This document shows, piece after piece, positions 1 to 8,340 of a stretch of 64,000 bases of DNA; positions within the stretch are counted from its first letter, which is position 1, and the number at the start of each line of letters is the position of its first letter. The notes beneath the pieces are model-generated. The model did not search any database. It worked only from the letters and a program-made list of their open reading frames with translations, and was not told the DNA's origin. A program made the position numbers and the translations under genes. This DNA is from Microvirga mediterraneensis (lineage in GTDB: Bacteria; Pseudomonadota; Alphaproteobacteria; Rhizobiales; Beijerinckiaceae), in NCBI RefSeq assembly GCF_013520865.1, contig NZ_JACDXJ010000001.1, positions 3,705,501 through 3,769,500 of the forward strand, written 5' to 3'.

Positions 1-116
1 GAGCAAACATCAGCGCAACGCCTCTGTCAATATTTTTGATGTTCCCAGCGTAGTCTTGGATGAGTTGGAGCAACGCCCTTAAGCTCGGCCCAAGTAACGC
101 CCTCAATGAACCTATT

Positions 117-237
117 CGTTCCAATTGAGCCTGCTCATGTGGATCGTTCCAGCTCTTCACCTCCGCCGTTCCAAAAGAATAACGTTTGACATTTGGAACG
201 GGGTAGGCGAGTAAGTCTAAGACTTCATTGGAACGGA
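117..237. repeat. res-like cluster of CGTTCCAA boxes
   Basis: Five copies of the octamer CGTTCCAA (one with a final G) occur in both orientations just before a serine recombinase gene: forward at 117-124, 145-152 and 167-174, reverse at 193-200 and 229-236. The pair 166-175/192-201 forms a 10-bp inverted repeat around a 16-bp spacer. Resolvases usually bind several inverted-repeat subsites beside their own gene, so this is probably the recombination site and autoregulatory operator. The repeats are seen directly; the role is inferred. Confidence 0.6.
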
Positions 238-247
238 GACCCCCTTC

Positions 248-793
248 ATGCTTATCGGATACGCCCGAACCTCGACCCTCGAACAGGAGGCCGGTCTTGA
301 GGCTCAACTCCGCGACCTCCAGGCGCTCGGGTGTGAAAAGGTCTTCAAGGAACAGACCAGCTCCGTAGGCCGCCGTAAGGGCCTGGAGGAGACGATAGAG
401 TTTGCCCGCGCAGGGGACACTTTGGTCGTTACGAAACTGGATCGCCTCGCCCGTTCCGTCCCTCACATGTGGGAAATCATTGGGAGGCTTCAGGCTAAGG
501 GCGTGGCCCTGCGGATCGTAAACATGGGCATCGACACCAACACGCCTACCGGCAAGCTAATGCTCAATGTAATCGGGGGCGTGGCCGAGTTCGAGCGGGA
601 GATGATGCTGGAGCGTCAGCGGGAGGGCATCGCCAAGGCCAAGGAGGAAGGCAAGTACAAGGGCAGAAAGCCCACCGCGCGGGCCAAGACGGACGACATC
701 AAAGCCCTTCATGCGGAAGGGTTGAGCATGGGCGAGATTGCCAAGCGTCTCGGCATTGGCAAGGGCTCTGTCCACCGGGCCCTTACCAATTAA
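248..793 (+). CDS. serine recombinase (resolvase/invertase family)
   Basis: This is a 181-residue small serine recombinase that cuts and religates DNA through a 5'-phosphoserine. The N-terminal catalytic domain begins YARTST, with the nucleophile at Ser9. The KLDRLARS block supplies the conserved arginines Arg66 and Arg69. A long helix around residues 110-140 leads to a C-terminal helix-turn-helix at about 151-178. The length is normal for resolvases and invertases and too short for large phage-type serine integrases. The repeat cluster immediately upstream fits a res site. It probably resolves or inverts DNA in the mobile segment that also carries the genes up to about 4.8 kb. Confidence 0.9.
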   Translation: MLIGYARTSTLEQEAGLEAQLRDLQALGCEKVFKEQTSSVGRRKGLEETIEFARAGDTLVVTKLDRLARSVPHMWEIIGRLQAKGVALRIVNMGIDTNTPTGKLMLNVIGGVAEFEREMMLERQREGIAKAKEEGKYKGRKPTARAKTDDIKALHAEGLSMGEIAKRLGIGKGSVHRALTN

Positions 794-835
794 AGCCAAC
801 AGTACCTTTGGTGCAGTCACTGCACCTGTGCAGCG

Positions 836-858
836 GGGTCGCTTCGGCGGCCCTTTTT
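836..858 (+). terminator. Rho-independent terminator after the recombinase
   Basis: A seven-pair stem (836-842 with 847-853, one G-U pair) closes on a TTCG tetraloop and is followed by five T residues. It lies 43 bp after the recombinase stop. Confidence 0.75.
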
Positions 859-1183
859 CATTTCGTTGCACCATCGGAGAGAAGGCAGTTGGCAGATTAT
901 CTTGCACCTCTAACCAATGGGATCGGGAATTAACCCCCACCACTAGCCCGAGAAGGCGTGGAGCCAATTAGGTTCCACCTCTACTAGAAGAAGTGGCTCC
1001 CGCAGTTGCGCCGCGCTCGGAACCCCTACCCCATTCCTTGGGCCCCAACGAGTAGGCCCACGCCGCGCTTACTGGGAGGCCCGAAGACACAATGACCTCA
1101 GATCAAGGAAGGTCGTCTCTACCCTCGCTGCGGATGTCCTCACGTCCGTGTCCTCCTACCTGTTTTAACTCGGTAATATAGCA
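859..1183. other. intergenic stretch, no recognised feature
   Basis: I see no convincing gene, RNA or repeat between the recombinase terminator and the next open frame. The overlapping short frames on both strands have no family resemblance and no ribosome binding site. Confidence 0.4.
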
Positions 1184-1540
1184 ATGACCACTCGCGCCCT
1201 TCGAGAGGCGAAGACCTCTATCGACAAGGATGGTCGTGGGATCATCTTGGTCCCGCTCGCCAACACAACAAAACATGCCAGGTTATTTATCGAGGATTGG
1301 CAACAGCTCCTCGCGGACGGCTTCAGTCCCAACCTCTGCTTCAACCTCGGCATGGTGAAAATCTCCGACTGGAGACGCCGCACTCCCCGCCTATCTCGCA
1401 TCCTCGTTAAAGCGGGACCGGGCTACATGGTTCGGCATCGAGACGGCGATCCGCTCAACTGTCGCCGTGACAACATCGTCCTTATCAAGACCCACAAGTT
1501 CACCCACAGAGCCCAACGAGGCTTCCCTCAATCATCCTAA
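1184..1540 (+). CDS. small HNH-like protein
   Basis: A 118-residue protein of unknown role. Its C-terminal part (residues 83-101) has the pattern H-x-D-G-D-P-L-x-C-R-x-D-N, which resembles the second half of the HNH fold in phage homing-type nucleases and AP2/HNH proteins (H-x-N-G-x-x-x-D-N-R-x-x-N-L). The first histidine-rich half of a full HNH motif is not obvious, so nuclease activity is uncertain. It stands alone between the recombinase and an HTH gene, as expected for phage-like accessory DNA. Upstream ribosome-binding sequence is weak, so the start is tentative. Confidence 0.45.
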   Translation: MTTRALREAKTSIDKDGRGIILVPLANTTKHARLFIEDWQQLLADGFSPNLCFNLGMVKISDWRRRTPRLSRILVKAGPGYMVRHRDGDPLNCRRDNIVLIKTHKFTHRAQRGFPQSS

Positions 1541-1755
1541 TCTGACGTGCCGCAATCCAAACATCACCAACCCTCATCCTGATCGCTGGAGCTTGATGAA
1601 GGAGGTCTTCCCCAGCGTAATCCGGTGAGTTTCTTACACTTGAGAGGAACCGCTCCGTACTCATAGCCAACGCCTCACACCTTTACCCGCAGGGTGCTTG
1701 GTCTGGTCGAGTTAATTACTCAAGCTCACAACACCTCAAAAACCTCCCCTATCGC

Positions 1756-1785
1756 ACCCGTCGAGACCTCCTCGGCGGGTTTTAT
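1756..1785 (+). terminator. hairpin with T-run before the HTH gene
   Basis: A ten-pair stem (1756-1765 with 1771-1780, one wobble) with loop ACCTC is followed by a short T-rich tract. It ends 20 bp before the next start codon. It could terminate transcription of the upstream gene or attenuate the downstream one. Confidence 0.5.
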
Positions 1786-1804
1786 CATTTGAAGGCTCAC
1801 TCCC

Positions 1805-2464
1805 ATGCTTTACACAGTCGAAACTCTTGACCGCTCCACAGGCGTCCTCGCCCCTATCAATGGGGATTGGGTCACCGTCACCGAACTCGGCCACCGCTAC
1901 AATGTCGGCTCTCGAAAGGTTCGCGTGATCCTCCATCACATGGGTCTGCTTCAGAGAGAGGGAGAACGCTATCGCCTTTCCCATACGTTCGTCCGCAAGG
2001 GTTATGGTCTTCGACACGACAAGCCCCGCAGCGGTTACCCCTTCGATGTCATCTCACCCCTGGGGCAAGAGCTTGTCGCCCAGGCGTGGGACATCGCCTT
2101 TCAGGATTGCGAGGCTGACCTCCGCGCGGATGCTCAGGTGGACACCGCACGGGCCGCTCTGGAGGCTTACAAAACTAATCGCCTGGAGCCTTTAGCGGCA
2201 TCAGCAGAGGCGCTCTGGCTCCTCGATCACTTCCCAAAGCTCACGCATGAGCGGGTCGGGGAGATTATCGGAGTCACCCAGCAGCTCGTCAGTCGTTACG
2301 CAAAGCAGCGGACCAAGAAGCGGGCGAGCCACATTACGCCCAGATGCAAAGAGCTGCCCGTAAACGCTAGGCCCTTCGACGCTTCAAAGGTTGACCGAGA
2401 GCGCGGGCTAGTCGGTGGATTGCCCTCTCATAGTCAGAGGATCTTAAACCCTGTCCTGCTCTAA
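1805..2464 (+). CDS. DNA-binding protein with two helix-turn-helix segments
   Basis: A 219-residue protein with no close family that I can name. Residues about 23-49 read as a winged-helix module (VTELGHRYNVGSRKVR, then HHMGLL). Residues 147-169 form a second helix-turn-helix (THERVGEIIGVTQQLVSRY) of the Xre or sigma-like kind. The tail is basic. Such proteins in mobile elements are usually transcriptional or replication regulators, but nothing here identifies the target. It sits just before the RNase HI gene on the same strand with a 66-bp gap, so they could be co-transcribed. Confidence 0.55.
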   Translation: MLYTVETLDRSTGVLAPINGDWVTVTELGHRYNVGSRKVRVILHHMGLLQREGERYRLSHTFVRKGYGLRHDKPRSGYPFDVISPLGQELVAQAWDIAFQDCEADLRADAQVDTARAALEAYKTNRLEPLAASAEALWLLDHFPKLTHERVGEIIGVTQQLVSRYAKQRTKKRASHITPRCKELPVNARPFDASKVDRERGLVGGLPSHSQRILNPVLL

Positions 2465-2530
2465 GCCCCCTCCTCCGTTTCGCTCATATAGAGCAAACCC
2501 ATTATCTCTAACCCATCAATTGAGACTTCT

Positions 2531-2983
2531 ATGACTGAACAAGCCATCATCTTCACCGACGGCGCTTGCCTCGGAAATCCTGGACCGGGCGGCTATGCCG
2601 CCGTGATCACCATTGCAGGACAAGAACAAGTCATCACCGGACACGACCGCACCACCACGAATAACAAGATGGAAATGACAGCGGCGATCAAGGCGCTTGA
2701 GGCTGTGCCTCATGGCGTCCCGATTATTCTCCACAGCGACAGCCAATATGTCATCAAGGGAGCGCGGGAGTGGCTCCATGGATGGAAGGCCAGGGGCTGG
2801 CGTAAAGCTGACGGCAAGCCTGTCCTAAACCAAGACCTATGGATGCAGATGGATGCTGTGATGGTTGGCAGGAACATCACTTGGAAGTGGGTGAAAGGCC
2901 ATGCCGGCCACACCGAGAATGAGCGTGTCGATGGTCTGGCGAATTGGGAAGCGGTGAAAGCTGCGGCCGGAACAGCGCAATGA
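2531..2983 (+). CDS. rnhA: ribonuclease HI
   Basis: A complete 150-residue type 1 RNase H, which cleaves the RNA strand of RNA-DNA hybrids in the cytoplasm. All catalytic residues are present at the classical positions: Asp10 (FTDGACLGNPGPGG), Glu48 (NNKMEM), Asp70 (HSDSQY), His124 (KGHAGH) and Asp134 (RVDGLA). The gene lies in the mobile segment next to recombinase and HTH genes rather than among housekeeping genes, so it is probably an accessory copy acting in replication or maintenance of the element. Whether the chromosome has another rnhA cannot be seen here. Confidence 0.93.
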   Translation: MTEQAIIFTDGACLGNPGPGGYAAVITIAGQEQVITGHDRTTTNNKMEMTAAIKALEAVPHGVPIILHSDSQYVIKGAREWLHGWKARGWRKADGKPVLNQDLWMQMDAVMVGRNITWKWVKGHAGHTENERVDGLANWEAVKAAAGTAQ

Positions 2984-3027
2984 TTTAGGCTCGGTATTCT
3001 GCGACTTACTCGATTGCTATGCGGTCT

Positions 3028-3048
3028 GGGGGTGTAAGAGCCCCCCCT
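3028..3048 (+). terminator. possible terminator after rnhA
   Basis: Five G (3028-3032) can pair with five C (3041-3045) around an 8-nt loop, followed by CCTT. The stem is short and the T-run poor, so this is weak. Confidence 0.3.
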
Positions 3049-3174
3049 TCCATAGATAGCAACTTGTCCCCTTCTGGCTAATGATCGCCCCCTAGAAAAC
3101 ATCCTTAAATTCCCATAGAAAGAATTCTATCATTCAGTAAGAAGTGGCGCGAGAGATTAGGGGCTAACTTCACG

Positions 3175-4299
3175 ATGCTAACGATTGATATTGCTACGAA
3201 GATTGTGCCAGAAGACCAACGCATTTGGGTAGTGTTCTCTGGTAGCCGTAGGCAACATTACGAGTATTTCCTAGACAACAGCCTCGTATTCATTGACTAC
3301 CCCGGCATAGCTCTCACAAGGAAATCACTGGAGAGTATGGATGCTATTCGCCAGCACGTACGTATGGCAATCGCACTAAATGAATACCACCGAAGCGGCG
3401 TTCAAAAACGACCTCCTTCAAGAAATCCGAAAAGGTACTCAGACGCCCCTTTTGAAGAACACTCTTCACGCGTTCGTGCTGGCAATGTACGCCGTTTGTA
3501 TAAGGAGGTTCGCGCGGGCGATCTTGTAGTCGTCCCAGGGGCTGCCTTTCAGCCAGTTCTTTTTGGCGAAGTGACAGATGATTTTGACCCGAAAAATCAG
3601 GTGTCTGTTCCCGGACGTGACTATCTGCCCATTCAATACCGATCCGTGAAATGGACCAGAACGGACGTCTCACGGTCAGATATTCCCGTCGATCTACAAA
3701 GGTATTTTCTAAAGCCTCCTGCGGTTGCTGAAATCGCTCGTACTGACACTACGGAAAGACTCTACAGCTTTGCTTACGATTCCTACATATTGCGGGATAG
3801 ATCATTCACTTTCTTTCCGGGGCCAAACTATAGTGGCAACGATCCATTAGAAACATCCGAAGCAAATCAGCTAATAAGCTACTTCGTTGCAGCATATTCT
3901 GCAATCGAGCGTGATGAAATAGATGACTTCGTCTCTCTTAGTATGCTTGATGCTATTGCGGAATATTACGATAAAGAACTCTTAGAATCTTACGTCCAGG
4001 TATTTCGTTCACCTGGGTACTTTAGCATGATGACTAAGGTTACTTTGTTAGCTGCCTTTGTCGCCTCAAGAGTGACAATTGCGACGACTAATGTCCTGCC
4101 AGCGGTAATGAAAGATGGGATCAAAATCACAAATAGTGCAACCGCTAAGCCGAATAAAGATCAAGAGCATTTAGAAGCCCAGATGAACTTGCTTATGAAG
4201 AGCCTTAAAGAGCCTCAACTCAATGAGATGAGGGCAAAAGGTAAAAATGCAAAGAAAAAACTCGGTCTTAAGGCTCAGTCGAAAATTGTGAAACAATGA
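3175..4299 (+). CDS. PUA-like-domain protein of unknown function, first gene of a coupled pair
   Basis: A 374-residue protein with no recognised catalytic domain. The N-terminal half (about 15-180) follows the layout of the PUA-like domain found at the front of Mrr-type restriction proteins: an IWVV strand, GDLVVVP (115-121), FGEV (130-133) and RSVKW (156-160), then a short helix before RYF. No D-x-K nuclease signature follows. The C-terminal half is mainly helical, with one hydrophobic stretch (about 287-308) and a Lys-rich tail. The stop overlaps the next start by four bases, implying translational coupling. The gene is clearly AT-richer than the flanking chromosome, which suggests transfer. 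Domain assignment is by eye only. Confidence 0.55.
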   Translation: MLTIDIATKIVPEDQRIWVVFSGSRRQHYEYFLDNSLVFIDYPGIALTRKSLESMDAIRQHVRMAIALNEYHRSGVQKRPPSRNPKRYSDAPFEEHSSRVRAGNVRRLYKEVRAGDLVVVPGAAFQPVLFGEVTDDFDPKNQVSVPGRDYLPIQYRSVKWTRTDVSRSDIPVDLQRYFLKPPAVAEIARTDTTERLYSFAYDSYILRDRSFTFFPGPNYSGNDPLETSEANQLISYFVAAYSAIERDEIDDFVSLSMLDAIAEYYDKELLESYVQVFRSPGYFSMMTKVTLLAAFVASRVTIATTNVLPAVMKDGIKITNSATAKPNKDQEHLEAQMNLLMKSLKEPQLNEMRAKGKNAKKKLGLKAQSKIVKQ

Positions 4300-4814
4300 A
4301 ATTCTTTCGTTATCTGTGGGATGTCCTACGGGATACGTCAACCCCGCTTTGGGTAACACTTCTCGGCGTTGGCTTGAGCGCTTATGGGGCTTATAAAATA
4401 ACCCCAGCAATCAATCATGAACTTGAGAAACAAAAAGTCAGGACAGAGTTTGTTATCCGGAATATGGATAGCCTCAACGGGAAAACGCAAGAGTTACTTG
4501 CAGAGCTTTCGATAGCCAATCGGAAAATTGTTGAAGGTGAAAAAGGATTTGGTGACAACGTCGACAAGGCTACACGCCTAACCACAGAGCTACAGTGGAA
4601 AGCTGTCGAACTCTCGGCCGTCTTACAAGACGATAAAAGCAGACAAGTCCTTATGGAATTTCAGCGGACTCTCGACGAAGTTCACACTGCAGTTCAAAAT
4701 ATTAAAGCACCTGATTCTGCTTTCTCGGCGCTCCAAAAGGTTAGAGCGTTTATACCCGCTTCCTTGGCCGTAACCCGTCGGATCGCCGAATTAAGTTCGA
4801 TCCGGTTCGATTAG
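4296..4814 (+). CDS. small membrane-anchored coiled-coil protein, second gene of a coupled pair
   Basis: A 172-residue protein whose start overlaps the preceding stop (ATGA). Residues about 17-35 form one transmembrane helix (PLWVTLLGVGLSAYGAYK). They are followed by a long polar helical region (about 40-140) rich in Glu, Lys, Leu and Gln, which probably forms a coiled coil. No enzyme motif is visible. The tight coupling suggests that the two proteins act together at the membrane. The low GC content matches its partner. Function is unknown; a sensor and membrane partner, as in phage-defence or stress modules, is inference. Confidence 0.5.
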   Translation: MKFFRYLWDVLRDTSTPLWVTLLGVGLSAYGAYKITPAINHELEKQKVRTEFVIRNMDSLNGKTQELLAELSIANRKIVEGEKGFGDNVDKATRLTTELQWKAVELSAVLQDDKSRQVLMEFQRTLDEVHTAVQNIKAPDSAFSALQKVRAFIPASLAVTRRIAELSSIRFD

Positions 4815-4933
4815 ATACATCTCGGATCAACTGGCTCACGGCAGCGACAGCCTCGCTATGGCTTTGCCGTGGTCTCCGCCGATTAGGGCGCCACTCCTCT
4901 CCCTCCGGACCATTCATTTCGACTTGCTCTCCG

Positions 4934-5031
4934 CTACAAAGGCCACTACAAAGGTGCGGACTGGCGAACGAAAAAACTCAGTATTTTCAAGTTTAAATTG
5001 GTGTGAGAGCGGTTCCCCGCCGTCCGCACCA
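4934..5031 (+). repeat. tandem CTACAAAGG boxes and tRNA-sized inverted ends at the island edge
   Basis: CTACAAAGG occurs twice with a 12-bp period (4934-4942 and 4946-4954). From 4954 the heptamer GTGCGGA pairs perfectly with TCCGCAC (5023-5029), which is followed by CA to give a CCA-like end 78 nt after the first base. No credible anticodon or T arm lies between. The composition changes here from AT-rich accessory DNA to core genes, so this is probably an attachment site or a decayed target. That is inference; the other end is outside the window. Confidence 0.35.
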
Positions 5032-5081
5032 TGACAAACAGGGGACGGATCCCGGGAAACCCGAGATCCGTGAGCGAAGGC

Positions 5082-6350
5082 TCAGGCAGCGCCCCCGCCG
5101 TCGTTCACCCGAACCAGCACATGCCGCTTCTTGCCGGCTGTCAGCTTCAGGGCACCGTCGACGAGATCCGCGGCGGCGATCCGCGCATCGGCATCCTGCA
5201 CCACTTGTCCGTTGAGCCTAGCCCCGCCGTTGAGTGCTAGGCGGCGTGCTTCGCTCTTGGAGCGCGAAAGGCCTGCAAGAACCAGAAGCTGCGTAACGGT
5301 GACACCGGTCTCGAGCTGCGAGCGCGCAAGATCGAGGCTCGGAAGCCCCGATGCGTTCTCCCCGTCCTCGAAGGTGCGGCGCGCGGTGTCGGCGGCGGCG
5401 CAAGCGGCTTTCTCACCATGCGCGAGACGCGTCGCCTCATGGGCGAGAACACGTTTCGCCTCATTGATCTCGGAGCCCTTCAACTGGCCCAGGCGATGCA
5501 CCTCGTCGAGCGGCAACTCCGTGAACAGGCGCAGGAAGCGGGCGACATCGTCGTCATCGGTGTTGCGCCAGAACTGCCAGAACTCGTAAGCACCGAGCTT
5601 CTCGGCGTTGAGCCACACGGCGCCGCTCGCCGTCTTGCCCATCTTGGCTCCCGCCGACGTCGTGAGCAGCGGCGTCGTCAGCCCGAAGAGCTGGCGCTGG
5701 TCGATCCGGCGGGCGAGCTCGATGCCGTTGACGATGTTGCCCCATTGATCGGAACCGCCCATCTGGAGCACGCAGCCGTGATGACGCGACAGCTCCAGGA
5801 AGTCGAAGGCCTGGAGGACCATGTAGTTGAACTCCAGCAGCGTCAGCGGCTGCTCGCGGTCCAGCCGCTGGCGCACGCTGTCGAAGCTCAGCATCCGGTT
5901 GATCGTGAAATGAGTGCCGAAATCGCGCAGGAACGGCAGGTAGCGCAGCGGATCGAGCCAGACTGCATTGTCCACCATCACCGCATCGGTGGGCCCGTCG
6001 CCGAAAGTGAGGTAACGGGAGAAAACCTGCCTGAGCCCTGCGGCGTTCCTGGCGATCTGCTCGTCGTCGAGCAATGGTCGGCTCGCATCGCGAAAACTCG
6101 GATCGCCGATCCGCGAGGTGCCGCCGCCGATGAGCACGACGGGCTTGTGCCCGCACTTCTGAAGCCAGCGCAGAGTCATGATCTGCACGAGGCTGCCGAC
6201 ATGCAGACTGTCGGCCGTGGCGTCAAAACCGATATAAGCCGCGACGGGACCGCCGGACAGCCGCGCATCAAGGCCGTCGAGATCCGTGCATTGGTGGATG
6301 AAGCCGCGCTCGGCGAGCGTTTTCAGGAATTCCGATTTCGGGGTGCTCAT
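5082..6350 (-). CDS. tyrS: tyrosyl-tRNA synthetase
   Basis: A 422-residue class I aminoacyl-tRNA synthetase that charges tRNA-Tyr. The HIGH-type motif is HVGSL in the Rossmann domain, and the KMSKS loop reads KMGKT. The C-terminal part is the S4-like RNA-binding domain ([12 protein letters not shown] to [14 protein letters not shown], then LNGQVV). The start chosen at 6350 (MSTPKSEF) has AGGAGA about 8 nt upstream; the frame stays open 17 codons further but lacks a better site. It is the first core gene after the mobile segment. Confidence 0.96.
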   Translation of the reverse strand: MSTPKSEFLKTLAERGFIHQCTDLDGLDARLSGGPVAAYIGFDATADSLHVGSLVQIMTLRWLQKCGHKPVVLIGGGTSRIGDPSFRDASRPLLDDEQIARNAAGLRQVFSRYLTFGDGPTDAVMVDNAVWLDPLRYLPFLRDFGTHFTINRMLSFDSVRQRLDREQPLTLLEFNYMVLQAFDFLELSRHHGCVLQMGGSDQWGNIVNGIELARRIDQRQLFGLTTPLLTTSAGAKMGKTASGAVWLNAEKLGAYEFWQFWRNTDDDDVARFLRLFTELPLDEVHRLGQLKGSEINEAKRVLAHEATRLAHGEKAACAAADTARRTFEDGENASGLPSLDLARSQLETGVTVTQLLVLAGLSRSKSEARRLALNGGARLNGQVVQDADARIAAADLVDGALKLTAGKKRHVLVRVNDGGGAA

Positions 6351-6862
6351 TGTCTTGTCTCCTCGGGGATGGCGGGAGCCGCTGCCCGGAGACCTGATCA
6401 CCTCATGAAGATGCCGCCGGAGAGCGGCGGCATCGAACGTCTGGTCGCAACCGAACGGAGCCGCCCTATGGGGACGGCGTAAAATAGTTCGTGAACATGG
6501 TGCGACCGGTGATCATGGACGCATGTCATATGGAGATGGAGCGGTATCGTCAATCCGCTTCTCACCCATCGGGCCGGTCTTTGCCGGAACGCGCCGCGAG
6601 GCCCAACTGCAACGCTCCGGAGTCTTGTCCTATCCGTAGGGAGTAATTCGCAACGACCGGTCGCATTACTCCACTAGAGCCGGGGTAAGCCAAATCGCCA
6701 TCAACATAATTGCCGGCTTACCTCCATATACCAATAATATATCTATACTTTCGAAAGTATTAACTCCGGATAGAAGGAATATATACTGAGCTCATAATGG
6801 AATAAAACTGTTCTCTGCTCAAGAATGAGTTCTGAAAAGCACTTCAGAGAGCAGGAGCATTC
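6351..6862. promoter_or_regulatory. 512-bp intergenic region with three palindromes
   Basis: No gene is seen. A perfect 10-pair stem with loop GAGAG lies at 6410-6434 in the tyrS leader. Nested inverted repeats GGAGTAAT/ATTACTCC (6640-6647 and 6665-6672) surround the 10-bp palindrome CGACCGGTCG (6654-6663). A perfect 16-bp palindrome ATACTTTCGAAAGTAT sits at 6745-6760 in an AT-rich tract about 100 bp before the glycine-rich gene and is a good operator candidate. The palindromes are directly visible; their roles are inferred. Confidence 0.5.
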
Positions 6863-8245
6863 ATGTCAGTTCGCCTATGCGTTGGGCTAATCGCCCTTTT
6901 ATCTTCAACAAGTGCATTTTCGGCTGATCTTCCGAAGAGAAATACTGCACGTAGTAATTCCTACGAAACATACACTGCTACGGAAGCACGACAGCCGGCT
7001 GCCAGAAGCGCGAGGCGCTCCGAAGCGGCGAATGCGAGGTCCGTTACGCGTGGAGCGAGCCGCAGCGCCGGCGCGGCGCCGGTCTACACCGAGAATGTTG
7101 ACGCCGCGTTCCAGCAATATTGCCGGCCCGCCAGGATCCGTGGCCTGTTCGGCCCGCGCCAGGTGTGGGAATGTCCCACGGTCCCGAGCGCGCAGTTTGC
7201 CCCAGGGCTCATCAGCACCTATCGCGACAGGGGCGAAAGCCCGCAGGCCAGCGCCAGTCTTGCGGGGTCTACCCCGTCCGGCCCGACCACCGGCGGCCCG
7301 AGCAATCCGCCTGCCTCAGGCGGCGGATCAGGGGGAAGCAACAATCCGTCTCAGAGCGGCGGAGGCGGTCAATCGTCCGGTGGCGGCAGCTCAAGCCCAG
7401 CTGGAGGTGGCTCGAGCCCCGTTGGCGGCACGGGACCCAGTGCAGGCAGCGGAACGTCACCGGACCAGAGCGGCGGCACAACCAACCCAGGCGGAGGAAC
7501 CAATCCGGGAGGCGGAACTAATCCGGGCGGCAACACTGAGCCGGGCGGCAGCACCAATCCTGGTGGTGGCACCAATCCAGGCGGCGGCGCCAATCCCGGT
7601 GGCGGCACTGATCCAGGAGGCGGCACGAATCCTGGTGGCGGCACGAATCCAGGCGGCGGACACCCTGGAGGTGGCCACCACGGCGGAGGTAAGGGAGACC
7701 ACGGTGGAGGCAAAGGCGACCACGGCGGTGGCAAAGGTGAACATCACGGTGGTGGCTGGTCCGGTGATCATGGCGGCAAGCCGGATCGCGATGGGCATGG
7801 CGGTGGACGCGGTGGAAAAGGTCACGATGGCGGCGACCGCGACGGCGGTAAGGGCCACGGCGGACGAGGAGGTGACGGTGACGGACGCGGAGGTCACGGT
7901 GGCGGCAAAGGCGACCACGGTGGCGGGCGCGGCGAATACGGCGGAGGTAAGGGAGACCAGGGCGGCGGACGCGGCAACAATGGTCACGGCAACGATGCCG
8001 ATCACAACGATGCCTCGAACCCCGGCAAGTCCAATAACGGCGATGGCACCGATCAGGACGGAACACCTGGCAACGGCCGTGGCGATCGCGGCAACAGCGG
8101 CGGCAACAGCGGTCAGGGCAGCGGAAACAGCGGCAGCCAGGGCGGCGGAAACAATGGCAACGGCAGCCAAGGTGGCAGCGGGAATGGCGGCCAAGGCGGC
8201 GGTGATCGCGGCGGCAACGGAGGCAATGGCGGCGGCAAGCGCTGA
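6863..8245 (+). CDS. secreted glycine-rich repeat protein
   Basis: A 460-residue protein beginning with a signal peptide (hydrophobic residues 6-20, likely cleavage after FSA). Residues about 70-115 form a small ordered segment (FQQYCRPARIRGLF, then QVWECPTV) with two cysteines. The rest is low complexity. It starts with Gly/Ser/Asn stretches, then heptads of the form GGGTNPG, then GDHGGGK-type units rich in Gly, His, Asp and Lys, then Gly/Asn/Ser. It is probably extracellular or cell-surface; the His/Asp-rich part could bind metal, but no function can be assigned. The ribosome site AGCAGGAG precedes the start. Confidence 0.75.
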   Translation: MSVRLCVGLIALLSSTSAFSADLPKRNTARSNSYETYTATEARQPAARSARRSEAANARSVTRGASRSAGAAPVYTENVDAAFQQYCRPARIRGLFGPRQVWECPTVPSAQFAPGLISTYRDRGESPQASASLAGSTPSGPTTGGPSNPPASGGGSGGSNNPSQSGGGGQSSGGGSSSPAGGGSSPVGGTGPSAGSGTSPDQSGGTTNPGGGTNPGGGTNPGGNTEPGGSTNPGGGTNPGGGANPGGGTDPGGGTNPGGGTNPGGGHPGGGHHGGGKGDHGGGKGDHGGGKGEHHGGGWSGDHGGKPDRDGHGGGRGGKGHDGGDRDGGKGHGGRGGDGDGRGGHGGGKGDHGGGRGEYGGGKGDQGGGRGNNGHGNDADHNDASNPGKSNNGDGTDQDGTPGNGRGDRGNSGGNSGQGSGNSGSQGGGNNGNGSQGGSGNGGQGGGDRGGNGGNGGGKR

Positions 8246-8265
8246 CCCTGAGCCAGTCGATCCTC

Positions 8266-8293
8266 AAAGGGGCGCTCCGGCGCCCCTTTTCAT
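8266..8293 (+). terminator. Rho-independent terminator
   Basis: A ten-pair stem AAAGGGGCGC/GCGCCCCTTT with loop TCCG is followed by T-rich sequence. It can serve the glycine-rich gene and, on the other strand, the converging purC. Confidence 0.85.
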
Positions 8294-8340
8294 TTCGTTT
8301 TGATCTCGCGATCAAACCTTTAAGGATTTTGCATCGCCCG

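Noticed and set aside
557..971. Overlapping frames on both strands after the recombinase gene
   Set aside because: They overlap the recombinase and its terminator and have no ribosome site.
4954..5031. Possible tRNA gene (7-bp acceptor-like pairing and CCA end, 78 nt)
   Set aside because: No credible D, anticodon or T arm between the ends; the would-be T loop lacks the TTCRA pattern. Kept only as a possible attachment feature.
5418..6482. 354-codon plus-strand frame opposite tyrS
   Set aside because: Shadow of a high-GC gene; composition and lack of motifs are typical of antisense frames.
7457..8315. Long open frames opposite and alongside the glycine-rich gene
   Set aside because: They result from the low-complexity GGC/GGN repeats; no start sites or family resemblance.
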